A stretch of DNA of 64,000 nucleotides from Bacillus sp. FJAT-14578 (GTDB taxonomy: Bacteria; Bacillota; Bacilli; Bacillales; Bacillaceae_H): positions 1 to 64,000 of the forward strand of contig NZ_KI632508.1 in NCBI RefSeq assembly GCF_000504165.1, written 5' to 3'. The position numbers and the translations under genes were made by a program. Positions 53,701 through 60,905 of this stretch are shown here, in pieces. The notes under the pieces are model-generated. The model had not been told where the DNA came from, searched no databases, and saw only the letters and a list, made by a program, of their open reading frames with translations. The number at the start of each line of letters is the position of its first letter. Position 1 is the stretch's first letter.

Positions 53701-53966
53701 CGAAGGCTATACGTCATGTATCGTAAAAAGGGAATTAAATCATAATCGCTTCTATCGAGCGTATACCAGCCGCATACTTCTTTTATAGATTGTATAAACG
53801 AAACCAGCATCGTACTTTTTCCATAACCGGGACCGGAATGAATAACGGTTACGGGATATTGGAAAATTTGCTGCATCTTTTTCATTAATTGGGGGCGTTG
53901 AAGAATCGGCCCTTTCAACGCAGGAATAGATATTTTGGTTTCCATCACATACGCTTTTGGAGGCAT
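50742..53966 (-). CDS. Large STAND-ATPase transcriptional activator with BTAD domain
   Basis: The 1074-residue regulator has an N-terminal P-loop SGPGYGKSTML (about 47-57) with Walker B IIFVLDDVH (about 140), MalT-like. A long region of TPR-like helical repeats (about 390-800) follows, then an OmpR-type winged helix (LGAFRVWLGEQEIRERDWQR, about 835) and a C-terminal bacterial transcriptional activation domain (about 925-1074, with EDWCIHEKEKLKL). The DNA-binding part thus resembles SARP activators rather than the LuxR helix of MalT. I start at MPPKAYV, with GAGAGGTG upstream. It lies upstream of, and on the same strand as, the hydrolase-SDR-thiolase genes and may control them. Confidence 0.85.
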   Translation of the reverse strand: MPPKAYVMETKISIPALKGPILQRPQLMKKMQQIFQYPVTVIHSGPGYGKSTMLVSFIQSIKEVCGWYTLDRSDYDLIPFLRYMTYSLRKKLPMFGEQFLTYISELEHQFHEEDIHFLCALFINEISAYNQKIIFVLDDVHHVLHSEDIQRFIQWLLEHQPPNFFLVLSSRVKINWASLPGLRVKNHLLEITQEDLALSKEEIDVLVNDYYHCSLCPADVEIILHVTEGWMIAVQMIIQQMKKSEHAAEFLQNKQSSLEELFSFLAMEVFMNQPPDIQQFLLKTSIFEQIDPYLCLHVLHIPNARPILEELQMRNLFLMMNGEGQFRYHALFKEFLEMHLKKNRELYNQLHMGAASYFLKQKQYLQALQHYKSIECYKEMAHLLGTNGEEMLEKGYLHQMKEILHQIPEIVKNEHYMAWYFEGEVYRYHCMYQKAGEYYRKAEQFAQAVNDVSGEGKAAEGQAKIYLDTIQPRLAERFLEHAVACLEKHEASSAREKAKLYYLMAENLLNGGSAVRAKKWYEKGKALKAGLDDTALEIRLQLRTGNLEGARKKLIEKQKDTLEMFMRLQQSHRENVLLLSLIESWAGNPEEAKRLANDGIKRGVKVKAPFLEACGWTRMGHAVQLLERYDSALAQKCYETALEIMDDLSVSRGKAEALMGLCLLHGFNGSYETAIHQGKKALKETESVKDSWMSGFIQLCMGVVAVHNEKWKEGDHFLLEAQRLFRHCGDCYGQSLVYMWQTFSAYENGQWQEFEQVLSAFWESVEQGGYEYLLFKRSMFGPRDLKRFIPILLEGQRRNVYPAQMVRLLEESGIGDAASHPGYTLRFQTLGAFRVWLGEQEIRERDWQRAKAKELLELFVTNRRTLLQKQEIIAYLWADVEEETALRDFKVALNALNNVLEPNRKARGNTFYIRRVESAYGLNEQTDYEMDVINFEKKVQKGLEEGNEQKAIHCLQEGLALYKGEYLPNRRYEDWCIHEKEKLKLYFLRGAEKLASLLMNDYQYDQVIMWCEKILEQDALWEEAYRLLMVCYMQKNNRPQALKVYRKCREQLKKELGIAPSAKTEQVYEMIAKM

Positions 53967-54035
53967 ACTACCAGCACCTCTCATTTATCATTTTCTTCCA
54001 TCATTTTACCACATAGATGTGATTTACACATATAT

Positions 54036-54124
54036 AAATCATGTAAAGGGGATAATTTTTTATCCCCTTTACATGATTTACCTACAAGAAGGGTGAAACA
54101 ACCATCCGGTCGTTTCACCCTTCT
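54036..54124 (-). terminator. Two tandem hairpins downstream of the DedA gene
   Basis: 54036-54079 is a perfect stem of at least 19 bp (AAATCATGTAAAGGGGATA with its complement). 54087-54124 is a perfect 13-bp stem (AGAAGGGTGAAAC). The second is nearest the DedA stop. The first also lies in the leader region of the activator gene, about 70 bp before its start, so it may have a second role. Confidence 0.7.
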
Positions 54125-54157
54125 TTTAAATGGTTCAGATTGATTACAAATCCGTAA

Positions 54158-54766
54158 TTATTCATAATGCCTTTGAACAACCTTACTGTTCAGGCGTGAT
54201 TCCAACCGTTTGCCTACAAACCAAAGAACAAAAATGATGACTCCGACAATCGCCGTCCGAATTGGCTGAACAAAGAATGCCCTGAAATCAGCTCCAATAA
54301 AGCTCATAATGAAAATCATCACCATTTTCCCAGCCAATACCGCTAAACCGAATTGCACAATACTTACACGGGAAAGTCCCGCAACGATATTAATGGCAGC
54401 CGATGGAGTAAACGGAAAACAAAGCATTAAGAATAACGGGCCAAATCCGTGACCTTCCAACCAGCCCATAATTTTTCGAATTTGTTCATGGCGTCTTAAA
54501 AACGAAAAAAAGTGTTCTTGGCCATATTTCCTGACAAGAAAAAAGACGAGGAACGCTCCGGTACATGCGCCAACCCATGAAAGCAAAAAACCTTGCCATA
54601 AGCCGAATGCGGCTGCATTTGCCATGACAAATGCAAAAAGAGGCAGAATTGGCAAAAAAGCTTCAAGCATCGGCAGCAACAATCCTGGTAAAGGCCCGAT
54701 ATCCCGATAATCTTCGAGTAATTTCAAAATATATTCTAACGTAAAAAATTGTTGTATCGATTCCAT
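54158..54766 (-). CDS. DedA/TVP38 (VTT-domain) membrane protein
   Basis: A 202-residue membrane protein with the SNARE-associated/VTT core. Hydrophobic segments include FLPILPLFAFVMANAAAFGL, GFLLSWVGACTGAFLVFFLV and LMLCFPFTPSAAINIVAGLS. The F/YG-x-GP...F-PFTP signature is typical of TVP38/TMEM64 proteins. Members are linked to lipid scrambling or membrane homeostasis. No specific role can be read. AGAAGGAG precedes the ATG. Confidence 0.85.
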   Translation of the reverse strand: MESIQQFFTLEYILKLLEDYRDIGPLPGLLLPMLEAFLPILPLFAFVMANAAAFGLWQGFLLSWVGACTGAFLVFFLVRKYGQEHFFSFLRRHEQIRKIMGWLEGHGFGPLFLMLCFPFTPSAAINIVAGLSRVSIVQFGLAVLAGKMVMIFIMSFIGADFRAFFVQPIRTAIVGVIIFVLWFVGKRLESRLNSKVVQRHYE

Positions 54767-55083
54767 TGTTTCTCCTTCTTCAAATACTTGTCCGTTCTAT
54801 CTTCTATTTTACAACCAATTCCCCGTTTAAAAAAAGTTAATCTAAAATAAAATTTTCTGAACTTAAATGAATAGATATAATAATGGGGAGGAAACAAATT
54901 TTTACTCAACAGGGGCTCAGCGTTCAAGATATAAGAGCCAATGGGAGGGAAGTTTCTTTTTATTTTACTGTCAAATCGTTAGGTTAAATGATTTAAAATA
55001 AATTTTCTAAAAATTTTGAAAACAAGTTGTTTTTTTGCCCCTAAGTCTATATAATAAAAAAAAGGCTTCAGGGGTGATTTCTC
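54767..55083 (+). promoter_or_regulatory. Divergent region with a promoter for the IDEAL gene and a possible micro-ORF
   Basis: TTGTTT (55027-55032), 17 bp, TATAAT (55050-55055) is a good promoter for the gene at 55084. Further upstream TATAAT (54876-54881) precedes an open frame from ATG 54883 to TAA 54987 (34 codons: MGRKQIFTQQGLSVQDIRAN, then GREVSFYFTVKSLG). It reads protein-like but has no ribosome site before that ATG. GGGGAGG lies inside it. Confidence 0.5.
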
Positions 55084-55320
55084 ATGAAACATGAAAAATC
55101 TTATACGGAAATGATGAAGTCGTTAGCTCATTCAAAAAGGAACGTAGATGTTAAGAAAATCCTCCATATTTACATTGATATGGTCATTGACGAAGCAATT
55201 TTTCTACATCAAAAGGAGAAATTAGAAAAGAAAATTGATAATGCACTGGACATGAGAGATAAACAAAAGTTTGAATTGCTTTCAACCAAGTACAGACGAT
55301 TGATGGAAAAGGCTACGTAG
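55084..55320 (+). CDS. IDEAL-domain small protein
   Basis: A 78-residue helical protein whose C-terminal half, KIDNALDMRDKQKFELLSTK, matches the IDEAL domain (a short helix-turn-helix-like interaction module found in Bacillus proteins such as those binding ComK or ribosome-associated factors). The N-terminal half is basic. GGGGTGA lies just before the ATG and a good promoter 30 bp upstream. The function is unknown. Confidence 0.8.
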   Translation: MKHEKSYTEMMKSLAHSKRNVDVKKILHIYIDMVIDEAIFLHQKEKLEKKIDNALDMRDKQKFELLSTKYRRLMEKAT

Positions 55321-55336
55321 ACATAAAAAATAAGAC

Positions 55337-55485
55337 AGGATGGTCAAAAGGGCAAAAAGAAATCCTTTTGACCATCCTCCTGAAAGGCCCCGTTATAAAA
55401 ATCCAGTAAAATCAAGGATTTCGTAACGGGGCCTTTCAGCAAAAACCCGTTCTTGTGATTTAGTAGAAACTGATGAGACAGCCTC
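55337..55485 (+). repeat. Family 1 repeat, full length, after the IDEAL gene
   Basis: Hairpin 1 AGGATGGTCAAAAGG/CCTTTTGACCATCCT, hairpin 2 CTGAAAGGCCCCGTTA...TAACGGGGCCTTTCAG (55380-55439), then a tail GAAACTGATGAGACAGCCTC. It starts 16 bp after the stop codon. Confidence 0.9.
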
Positions 55486-55507
55486 TCAGATTTCTCTTCA
55501 ACCTGAC

Positions 55508-55541
55508 AAAAATCCTTCATGCGAAAGCATGAAGGATTTTT
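55508..55541 (-). terminator. aceA terminator
   Basis: A perfect 15-bp stem AAAAATCCTTCATGC with a GAAA tetraloop and T5 ends lies 12 bp after the aceA stop. Confidence 0.9.
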
Positions 55542-55553
55542 GTACATAGTCAA

Positions 55554-56834
55554 TTATGCATTCGTGAATTGTTCTTCTTCTGTCGATCCTTTTAATGCTG
55601 TTGTTGAAGAAGTTCCTCCCGTTACGATTTGAGCTACTTGATCGAAGTAACCAGTTCCTACTTCGCGTTGATGTCTCGTCGCTGTATATCCATAAGCTTC
55701 ACTCGCAAACTCTCTTTGCTGCAACTCAGAGTATGCGCCCATTCCTCTTGTTTTATACCCTCTCGCCAATTCAAACATGCTGTGATTAAGCGCATGGAAT
55801 CCTGCCAATGTTACGAATTGGAACTTATACCCCATTTTCGCAATTTGCTGCTGGAACGTTTCGATTGTCTTGTCATCCAATTTCTTTTTCCAATTAAAAG
55901 ATGGAGAACAATTGTAAGCCAACAGTTTGCCCGGGAATTTCTCATGAATGGCATCGGCAAATTTCTGAGCCTGCTCCAAATTCGGTTCGGACGTTTCGCA
56001 CCAGATTAAATCAGCATACGGTGCATAAGCAAGCCCTCGAGCGATCGCTTGGTCAATCCCTGCCTTTGTGCGATAGAAGCCCTCTGCCGTACGTTCACCT
56101 GTAATGAATTCACGATCTACCGGATCGATATCACTTGTGATTAAATCAGCCGCATCCGCATCAGTACGAGCTATTAAAATGGTCGGAACATCCATAACAT
56201 CTGCTGCAAGACGGGCTGAAATTAAATTGCGGATTGCTGTTTGCGTCGGTAATAACACCTTACCTCCTAGGTGGCCGCACTTCTTCTCTGAAGAGAGCTG
56301 ATCTTCAAAGTGGACAGCAGATGCCCCCGACTCAATCATCCCTTTCATAAGCTCAAATACATTAAGCTGTCCTCCAAACCCGGCTTCTGCATCTGCAATA
56401 ATCGGCAGAAAGTAATCAATGTCTCCTTCTCCTTCAAGATGTTGAATTTGATCGGCACGTTGTAAAGCTTGATTAATGCGTTTTACTACATGCGGTACAC
56501 TGTTTGCCGGATATAAGCTTTGGTCAGGATACATGTTCCCTGAAAGGTTAGCATCTGCCGCTACTTGCCATCCGCTTAAATATACGGCTTTCAAACCGGC
56601 TTTTGCTTGCTGGACAGCCTGATTTCCTGTCAATGCACCTAATGCATGAACATACTCTTCTGTCTGAAGAAGATTCCAAAACTTCTCGGCACCCTTGCGT
56701 GCCAATGTATGTTCAATATCAATTGACCCTCTTAACCGAATAACATCTTCCGCTGAATATGGACGTGTAACACCATTCCAACGTTTTTCATTTTTCCAGC
56801 TCTCTTCAAGTTTTTGGATACGTTGATTTGTCAT
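55554..56834 (-). CDS. aceA: Isocitrate lyase
   Basis: Splits isocitrate to succinate and glyoxylate, the committing step of the glyoxylate bypass used on acetate or fatty acids. The 426-residue protein shows the active-site loop KKCGHLGGKVL (about 190-200), substrate/metal residues in PIIADAEAGFGG and ARTDADAA, and NCSPSFNWKKKL. GGGGG lies 8 nt before the ATG. B. subtilis 168 lacks this gene, while B. cereus-type and thermophilic bacilli have it. No malate synthase gene is in the window. Confidence 0.96.
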   Translation of the reverse strand: MTNQRIQKLEESWKNEKRWNGVTRPYSAEDVIRLRGSIDIEHTLARKGAEKFWNLLQTEEYVHALGALTGNQAVQQAKAGLKAVYLSGWQVAADANLSGNMYPDQSLYPANSVPHVVKRINQALQRADQIQHLEGEGDIDYFLPIIADAEAGFGGQLNVFELMKGMIESGASAVHFEDQLSSEKKCGHLGGKVLLPTQTAIRNLISARLAADVMDVPTILIARTDADAADLITSDIDPVDREFITGERTAEGFYRTKAGIDQAIARGLAYAPYADLIWCETSEPNLEQAQKFADAIHEKFPGKLLAYNCSPSFNWKKKLDDKTIETFQQQIAKMGYKFQFVTLAGFHALNHSMFELARGYKTRGMGAYSELQQREFASEAYGYTATRHQREVGTGYFDQVAQIVTGGTSSTTALKGSTEEEQFTNA

Positions 56835-57450
56835 CTTAACATCCCCCTAATGATTTTATTCATTTCGTATAATCCAAAATTTTCATTTGTAATGAACTGC
56901 GGATAACCCTCTGGAAGTCGCCCAAATACGCCATTGAGTAATCAAGCTGCTTCCCTGAAACATTCTTATTTAGCTGATTCTTTCTTGTTGAATGAAATAT
57001 AAGCTGAAGTGATTGCAAAAATTGAATTGTATGTAGTGTTAAAATCTCGAGGTAAGTGGAAGTGGTTTTAACGATTATCTGTACGTCATTTGCACCAAAC
57101 TTTATTTCTGTAAGCACCCCCTATTGTTATAATACAGTTTTTTCTACCTGTTGTTATTATATAACAGAACATTCTAAATAAAAAGCCTATTTTTAACTTT
57201 TTTACAATTAATTTGCCAGGCCCTTTATAGCCCTTATCATACGTACGCTTGGCAATTCATTTTTATCACAACATTTCCATTGATTTTTTCTTCAATAATT
57301 TATAAAAAAGCGATACGAAAGAACGATGCAGATTGGTTTGTTATAAAAATCTTTTCGAACACGAGCCAAAGAACCATAGTGAACTTGAACATAACAATAA
57401 CAACGTGAAAACGAGAACCTTGTAGAGGTTCTCGCTTATCTTGAAATTCG
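56835..57450. other. Long non-coding region upstream of aceA
   Basis: About 600 bp without a convincing gene. It contains a 15-bp near-palindrome TGTTATTATATAACA (57152-57166), a related TGTTATAATACAG (57125-57137) 27 bp away, A+T-rich stretches that could carry the aceA promoter, and the yhfN terminator at the far end. An 85-codon frame at 56860-57117 has no ribosome site or family resemblance. Confidence 0.5.
57411..57435 (-). terminator. yhfN terminator
   Basis: ACGAGAACC...GGTTCTCGC forms a short stem 16 bp after the yhfN stop, followed on the minus strand by TTTTCACG. Confidence 0.7.
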
Positions 57451-58704
57451 TCATTTTTTATATTGCTCAATAAAATCAATCCGCTCCAAAATGGTCGGAT
57501 GACCATAACGAAAAATCTTCACGAGAGCCGGAGGATTTACCTGGCTTAATCCAGCTCTCGTTAACTGTTGAAAACTCGAAACCGCTGCCTCTTTTTTCCC
57601 TGTTATTTCAATCGCATATTCATCTGCTTTATGTTCTTGAAAGCGAGATACGGCGTTTGTAAAAGGACTTGCGGTGAAAGAAAGTATTGAAAAAATCAGC
57701 AAAATCAAAGGAAGTGATGATAAATCGCCTATATGCTTAATGCGAAAAACATCTTGTCTTTTAGCAAGAACTCTCGCCAGCAAGATCTTGGTAATATATA
57801 GACCCACCAAGGATAACAATAAATAACCCGCTACCCCGAAGTATATATGCTTCATGACATAATGCCCCATCTCATGAGCCATGATGAATAAGATTTCTTC
57901 TTCTTTTAGCTTATTCAGGGTCGTATCCCACAAAACGATTCGGGAGTTTTGTCCGATTCCAGTTACATATGCATTTAAAGCATTCGTTTTCTCCGACATA
58001 TTCACTTCATACACATGTTCGGCCGGTATATCCGCTTCATCGGCCATCATTAAAATTTTCGCTTCAAGTTCTTTATTTTTTAATGGATAAAAATCATTAT
58101 AAAGCGGATCAATGATGACCGGCTGAATAAAGGTCAAAAAAATCGTAAAAGGTACCGATAACAGCCAAGCATACAGCCACCAGCGCTTTTCGAACTTGCG
58201 GATGAGTTTATATAAGGCAAACACAATTATGATCATAAAAGCATAGTTAACCCAAAAGCTGATGAGCTGATCCTTCATCCACCCTTGAAACGATTGGGAT
58301 GTAATCTGGTAGCTTTTTGAAACCTCATAACCGATCAAATCCAGAGGAAATGACAGGATAAATGTAAAAATCGAAAACCAAAAAACATAAATGACCGTTT
58401 GCACAACCGACATTCTGCTGATGGACGCTGCCCATGTGCTGAACTTACGGGAGAACCCAAAACAGAGAACCATAATCATAATGAACCATTCATAGGGGAC
58501 GGAGATAAAAAACAAAAGATTGCGGATTTGCGAAAACTCTTCGCTTAACATCACCTCACGCGGTGTCATGAATGTTTCAGGATCTACGCTCGATCCCTTT
58601 AAATCAGGAGGAATAGATGTATCATTCATGTAAAATAAATAAACGCAAATAACAACGGTATACACTAAAAAGGCAATAGCGCTCCAGCCTACAAATTTTC
58701 TCAT
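57451..58704 (-). CDS. yhfN: M48 (Ste24-type) membrane metalloprotease YhfN
   Basis: The 417-residue integral membrane protease is homologous to CAAX prenyl protease 1. Seen: an N-terminal M48 extension with about four membrane helices, NALNAYVTGIG, the zinc motif HEMGHYVMKH (about 276) and the downstream ligand region EHKADEYAIE (about 355). It closely follows B. subtilis YhfN in length and key stretches (VIIDPLYNDFYPLKNKELE). GGGGG precedes the ATG. In bacteria the role is probably membrane protein quality control. Confidence 0.92.
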   Translation of the reverse strand: MRKFVGWSAIAFLVYTVVICVYLFYMNDTSIPPDLKGSSVDPETFMTPREVMLSEEFSQIRNLLFFISVPYEWFIMIMVLCFGFSRKFSTWAASISRMSVVQTVIYVFWFSIFTFILSFPLDLIGYEVSKSYQITSQSFQGWMKDQLISFWVNYAFMIIIVFALYKLIRKFEKRWWLYAWLLSVPFTIFLTFIQPVIIDPLYNDFYPLKNKELEAKILMMADEADIPAEHVYEVNMSEKTNALNAYVTGIGQNSRIVLWDTTLNKLKEEEILFIMAHEMGHYVMKHIYFGVAGYLLLSLVGLYITKILLARVLAKRQDVFRIKHIGDLSSLPLILLIFSILSFTASPFTNAVSRFQEHKADEYAIEITGKKEAAVSSFQQLTRAGLSQVNPPALVKIFRYGHPTILERIDFIEQYKK

Positions 58705-58785
58705 AGTAACCCCCTTCTAAGCAGCCTGTCTATATTATATTGTAGGTTTTCTCCCCATTTTTAGAACTATCTATATAGATCGATT

Positions 58786-58830
58786 TAGAAAATTTGGCAT
58801 GGCCAAAGAACGGCCATGCCAAATTTTCTA
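58786..58830. repeat. Perfect 19-bp inverted repeat upstream of yhfN
   Basis: TAGAAAATTTGGCATGGCC pairs with its complement around AAAGAAC. On the minus strand it follows the structured element at 58832-58881. There is no strong T tract. Confidence 0.8.
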
Positions 58831-58831
58831 G

Positions 58832-58960
58832 ACCTAAGCGGCTGACACCCCCCTTACGGGGTTGGCGCCATCCGCATAGGTAAAACCCTTGAGAGCAAAT
58901 TCAAGTTGCCTGAATTACAGATGATGATGCTTCTGAATTGAATAAAGACGTGTCGAGTTA
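58832..58960 (-). ncRNA. Structured RNA-like element in the yhfN leader region
   Basis: On the minus strand a near-continuous hairpin forms: ACCTATGCGG (58881-58872) with CCGCTTAGGT, then GGCGCC with GGTGTC through wobble pairs, then CCCC-GTAA-GGGG capped by a GNRA loop, with A bulges between. A CTTGA/TCAAG hairpin precedes it (about 58888-58910) and a perfect inverted repeat follows. I do not match it to a riboswitch class. An alternative is the right end (omega-RNA-like) of a decayed IS200/IS605 element, whose ends have similar hairpins. Confidence 0.4.
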
Positions 58961-58983
58961 TTAAGTGAAATATATTAAATCCA

Positions 58984-59031
58984 TATAAGTGAAAAGGAGG
59001 AATCTCTAGAGATTCCTCCTTTATCACTTAT
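58984..59031 (-). terminator. Hairpin downstream of the ABC operon
   Basis: Contains the 30-bp perfect palindrome AAAGGAGGAATCTC-TA-GAGATTCCTCCTTT-type sequence (58993-59022) with outer ATAAGTGA/TCACTTAT pairing. It is a probable operon terminator, though without a clear T tract. Confidence 0.6.
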
Positions 59032-59072
59032 CCTCTAATAACAGGCTGTAAGACCCCCACTGATGGAAGGTT
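59027..59072 (-). repeat. Family 2 short repeat (copy 4)
   Basis: The minus strand reads CCATCAGTGGGGGTCTTACA then GCCTGTTATTAGAGGATAAG, with AACCTTCCATCAGTGGGGGT forming a weak hairpin. It begins 3 bp after the ATPase stop codon and runs into the downstream hairpin. Confidence 0.65.
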
Positions 59073-59074
59073 CC

Positions 59075-59878
59075 TCATACAAGCAATGCACGATCACTGG
59101 ACATTTGGGTTCCACGGATGCGCTGGAACTCTTGCAGAAGTCCTTCAATCGTCAAGGCTTGCTTCTCTTCACCACTTGCTTGGAAGATAATTTGTCCTTT
59201 ATCCATCATAATCAGCTTGTTGCCTAAATACAAAGCTTGCTGCATATTATGGGTAACCATTAACGTAGTCAGTTCAAGCCGTTCGACAATCTCTTTCGTC
59301 AGTTCGGTGATAAGCTCGGCTCTTGAAGGGTCAAGCGCTGCCGTATGCTCATCCAACAGTAAAATGCTCGGCTCGGTAAATGTAGCCATCAGCAGTGAAA
59401 GAGCTTGGCGCTCCCCTCCTGAAAGCAAGCCGACTTTGGCATCAAATCGGTCTTCCAATCCTAATTGAAGACGCTCCACTTGTTCCTTGAAAAAAATCCG
59501 GCGCTTTTTTGTTACCCCTAAAGACAACGTCCTCTTTTTCGTACGGGCATAAGCAATTGCAAGATTTTCTTCAATGGTTAAATGGGGAGCGGTACCTGCC
59601 ATCGGGTCCTGAAAAACGCGTCCGATTAGCCGTGCTCTCTTATGCTCTGACAGGCTGGTGACATTCTGATTATCAATTATTACTTCACCCGTATCCGGTT
59701 GGAGGCGCCCTGAAATAATGTTCATCAATGTCGATTTTCCAGCTCCATTACTGCCGATAATAGTCACAAAGTCTCCTTTTTTTAAAGAGAGGGGGACATT
59801 TTGCAAAGCAATTTTTTCATCGGCTGTTCCCTCATTAAATACTTTATAGATCTGATTTAGTTGCAACAACGCCCTCAC
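59075..59878 (-). CDS. ABC transporter ATP-binding protein
   Basis: A nucleotide-binding subunit of about 267 residues with Walker A GSNGAGKST (about 43-51), the Q-loop at RVFQDP, signature LLSGGERQAL (about 153) and Walker B ILLLDEHTAALDP. The set SBP-permease-ATPase resembles the uncharacterised family that includes putative tryptophan or amino-acid importers. The frame starts with GTG (59878), but TTG codons 4-5 also follow a good GGGGGTGAGG site. It overlaps the permease end by 35 bp. Confidence 0.9.
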   Translation of the reverse strand: MRALLQLNQIYKVFNEGTADEKIALQNVPLSLKKGDFVTIIGSNGAGKSTLMNIISGRLQPDTGEVIIDNQNVTSLSEHKRARLIGRVFQDPMAGTAPHLTIEENLAIAYARTKKRTLSLGVTKKRRIFFKEQVERLQLGLEDRFDAKVGLLSGGERQALSLLMATFTEPSILLLDEHTAALDPSRAELITELTKEIVERLELTTLMVTHNMQQALYLGNKLIMMDKGQIIFQASGEEKQALTIEGLLQEFQRIRGTQMSSDRALLV

Positions 59879-60854
59879 CCCCGCTCGCAGCTTTCATTTT
59901 CTCAGCCAATCTGGCTTTCTTTCTTTGTTTTTCTTTATAATTGCCCATCATTTTTGGAAGAAGCAAGGACAAAATAACAATCGCTGCTGTAATTAATTTC
60001 ATATCTCCTGTTTCCAAGAACTTCACGCGAAGCGCCAAACTTACGATTAAACGGTAAATAATCGAACCGCCGATAACTGCAAATGTTGCCACGGCCAGTT
60101 TCTTCGTACCGAAAATAGCTTCTCCGATAATAACTGATGCAAGACCGATTACAATCATCCCGATACCCATTCCGATATCACTGAACCCGCTGTACTGGGC
60201 GACAAGCGCCCCTGAAAGAGCGACGAGCGCATTCGAAATGCCAAGGCCCACAATAATATATCCATCCGTATTTCCGGCAAAGCTGCGGATCATGTCAAGA
60301 TTGTCTCCTGTTGCCCGCAGTGCCAGCCCCATTTCCGTTTTAAGGAACTGATCCAACGCAAGTTTCAGGATAGCGACTATCACGATCATCAAAATTAAGA
60401 TAGCCCATGTGCGTGGAATGAAACCGGCCATTCCTGCTTGAGTCAATAGATTATTTAAGCCTTCATCCAGCCCTTTAAGCATACTTGTAAAAGATGTAAA
60501 CATCGTTTCTTCTTGTAATAAAGGAATATTGGATTTCCCCATAATTCGAAGGTTGATGGAATAAAGAGCGATCATCATTAAAATTCCAGATAATAATGCG
60601 TTCACTTTCCCTTTTGTATGAAGCAGTCCTGTCAGGCTTCCGGCTGCGAAACCGCCAAGCAAGGCAAGAATTGAAGCTGCCACAGGGTTTATCCCATTAA
60701 TAATGCAAACAGAGGCGATGGCAGCCCCTGTTACAAAACTGCCATCTACCGTTAAATCAGGGATATTTAAAATTCGAAATGAAATGTAAACACCCAAAGC
60801 CATAATAGCGTACATCAAGCCGGCTTCCACTGAGCCGAATACGGCTGTAAACAT
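59844..60854 (-). CDS. ABC transporter permease
   Basis: A 336-residue membrane protein with about eight to nine hydrophobic segments and the branched-chain-amino-acid-permease-like fold (GLMYAIMALGVYISFRIL, LTVDGSFVTGAAIASV, GVAL-type glycine-rich repeats). The chosen start MFTAVFGSVEAG has GGGGGAG 4 nt upstream and opens directly into helix 1. The 27-residue extension to 60935 is rejected, since it would overlap an intercistronic hairpin. The ending is very basic (KEKQRKKARLAEKMK). Confidence 0.88.
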   Translation of the reverse strand: MFTAVFGSVEAGLMYAIMALGVYISFRILNIPDLTVDGSFVTGAAIASVCIINGINPVAASILALLGGFAAGSLTGLLHTKGKVNALLSGILMMIALYSINLRIMGKSNIPLLQEETMFTSFTSMLKGLDEGLNNLLTQAGMAGFIPRTWAILILMIVIVAILKLALDQFLKTEMGLALRATGDNLDMIRSFAGNTDGYIIVGLGISNALVALSGALVAQYSGFSDIGMGIGMIVIGLASVIIGEAIFGTKKLAVATFAVIGGSIIYRLIVSLALRVKFLETGDMKLITAAIVILSLLLPKMMGNYKEKQRKKARLAEKMKAASGGEGVVATKSDL

Positions 60855-60905
60855 ATTTCTCCCCCATTCTCCTAGATGATTCTTTTTTCCCTTCCTCAAC
60901 CAGCA

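Noticed and set aside
3404..55485. CRISPR array
   Set aside because: The repeated units are dispersed kilobases apart, palindromic and without regular spacers or cas genes.
56860..57117. An 85-codon minus-strand frame upstream of aceA
   Set aside because: No ribosome site, no family resemblance, and it lies in A+T-rich leader DNA where chance frames are common.
57152..57166. TnrA/GlnR site upstream of aceA
   Set aside because: The half-sites TGTTA/TAACA are separated by 5 rather than the 7 bp of the remembered TGTNAN7TNACA consensus.
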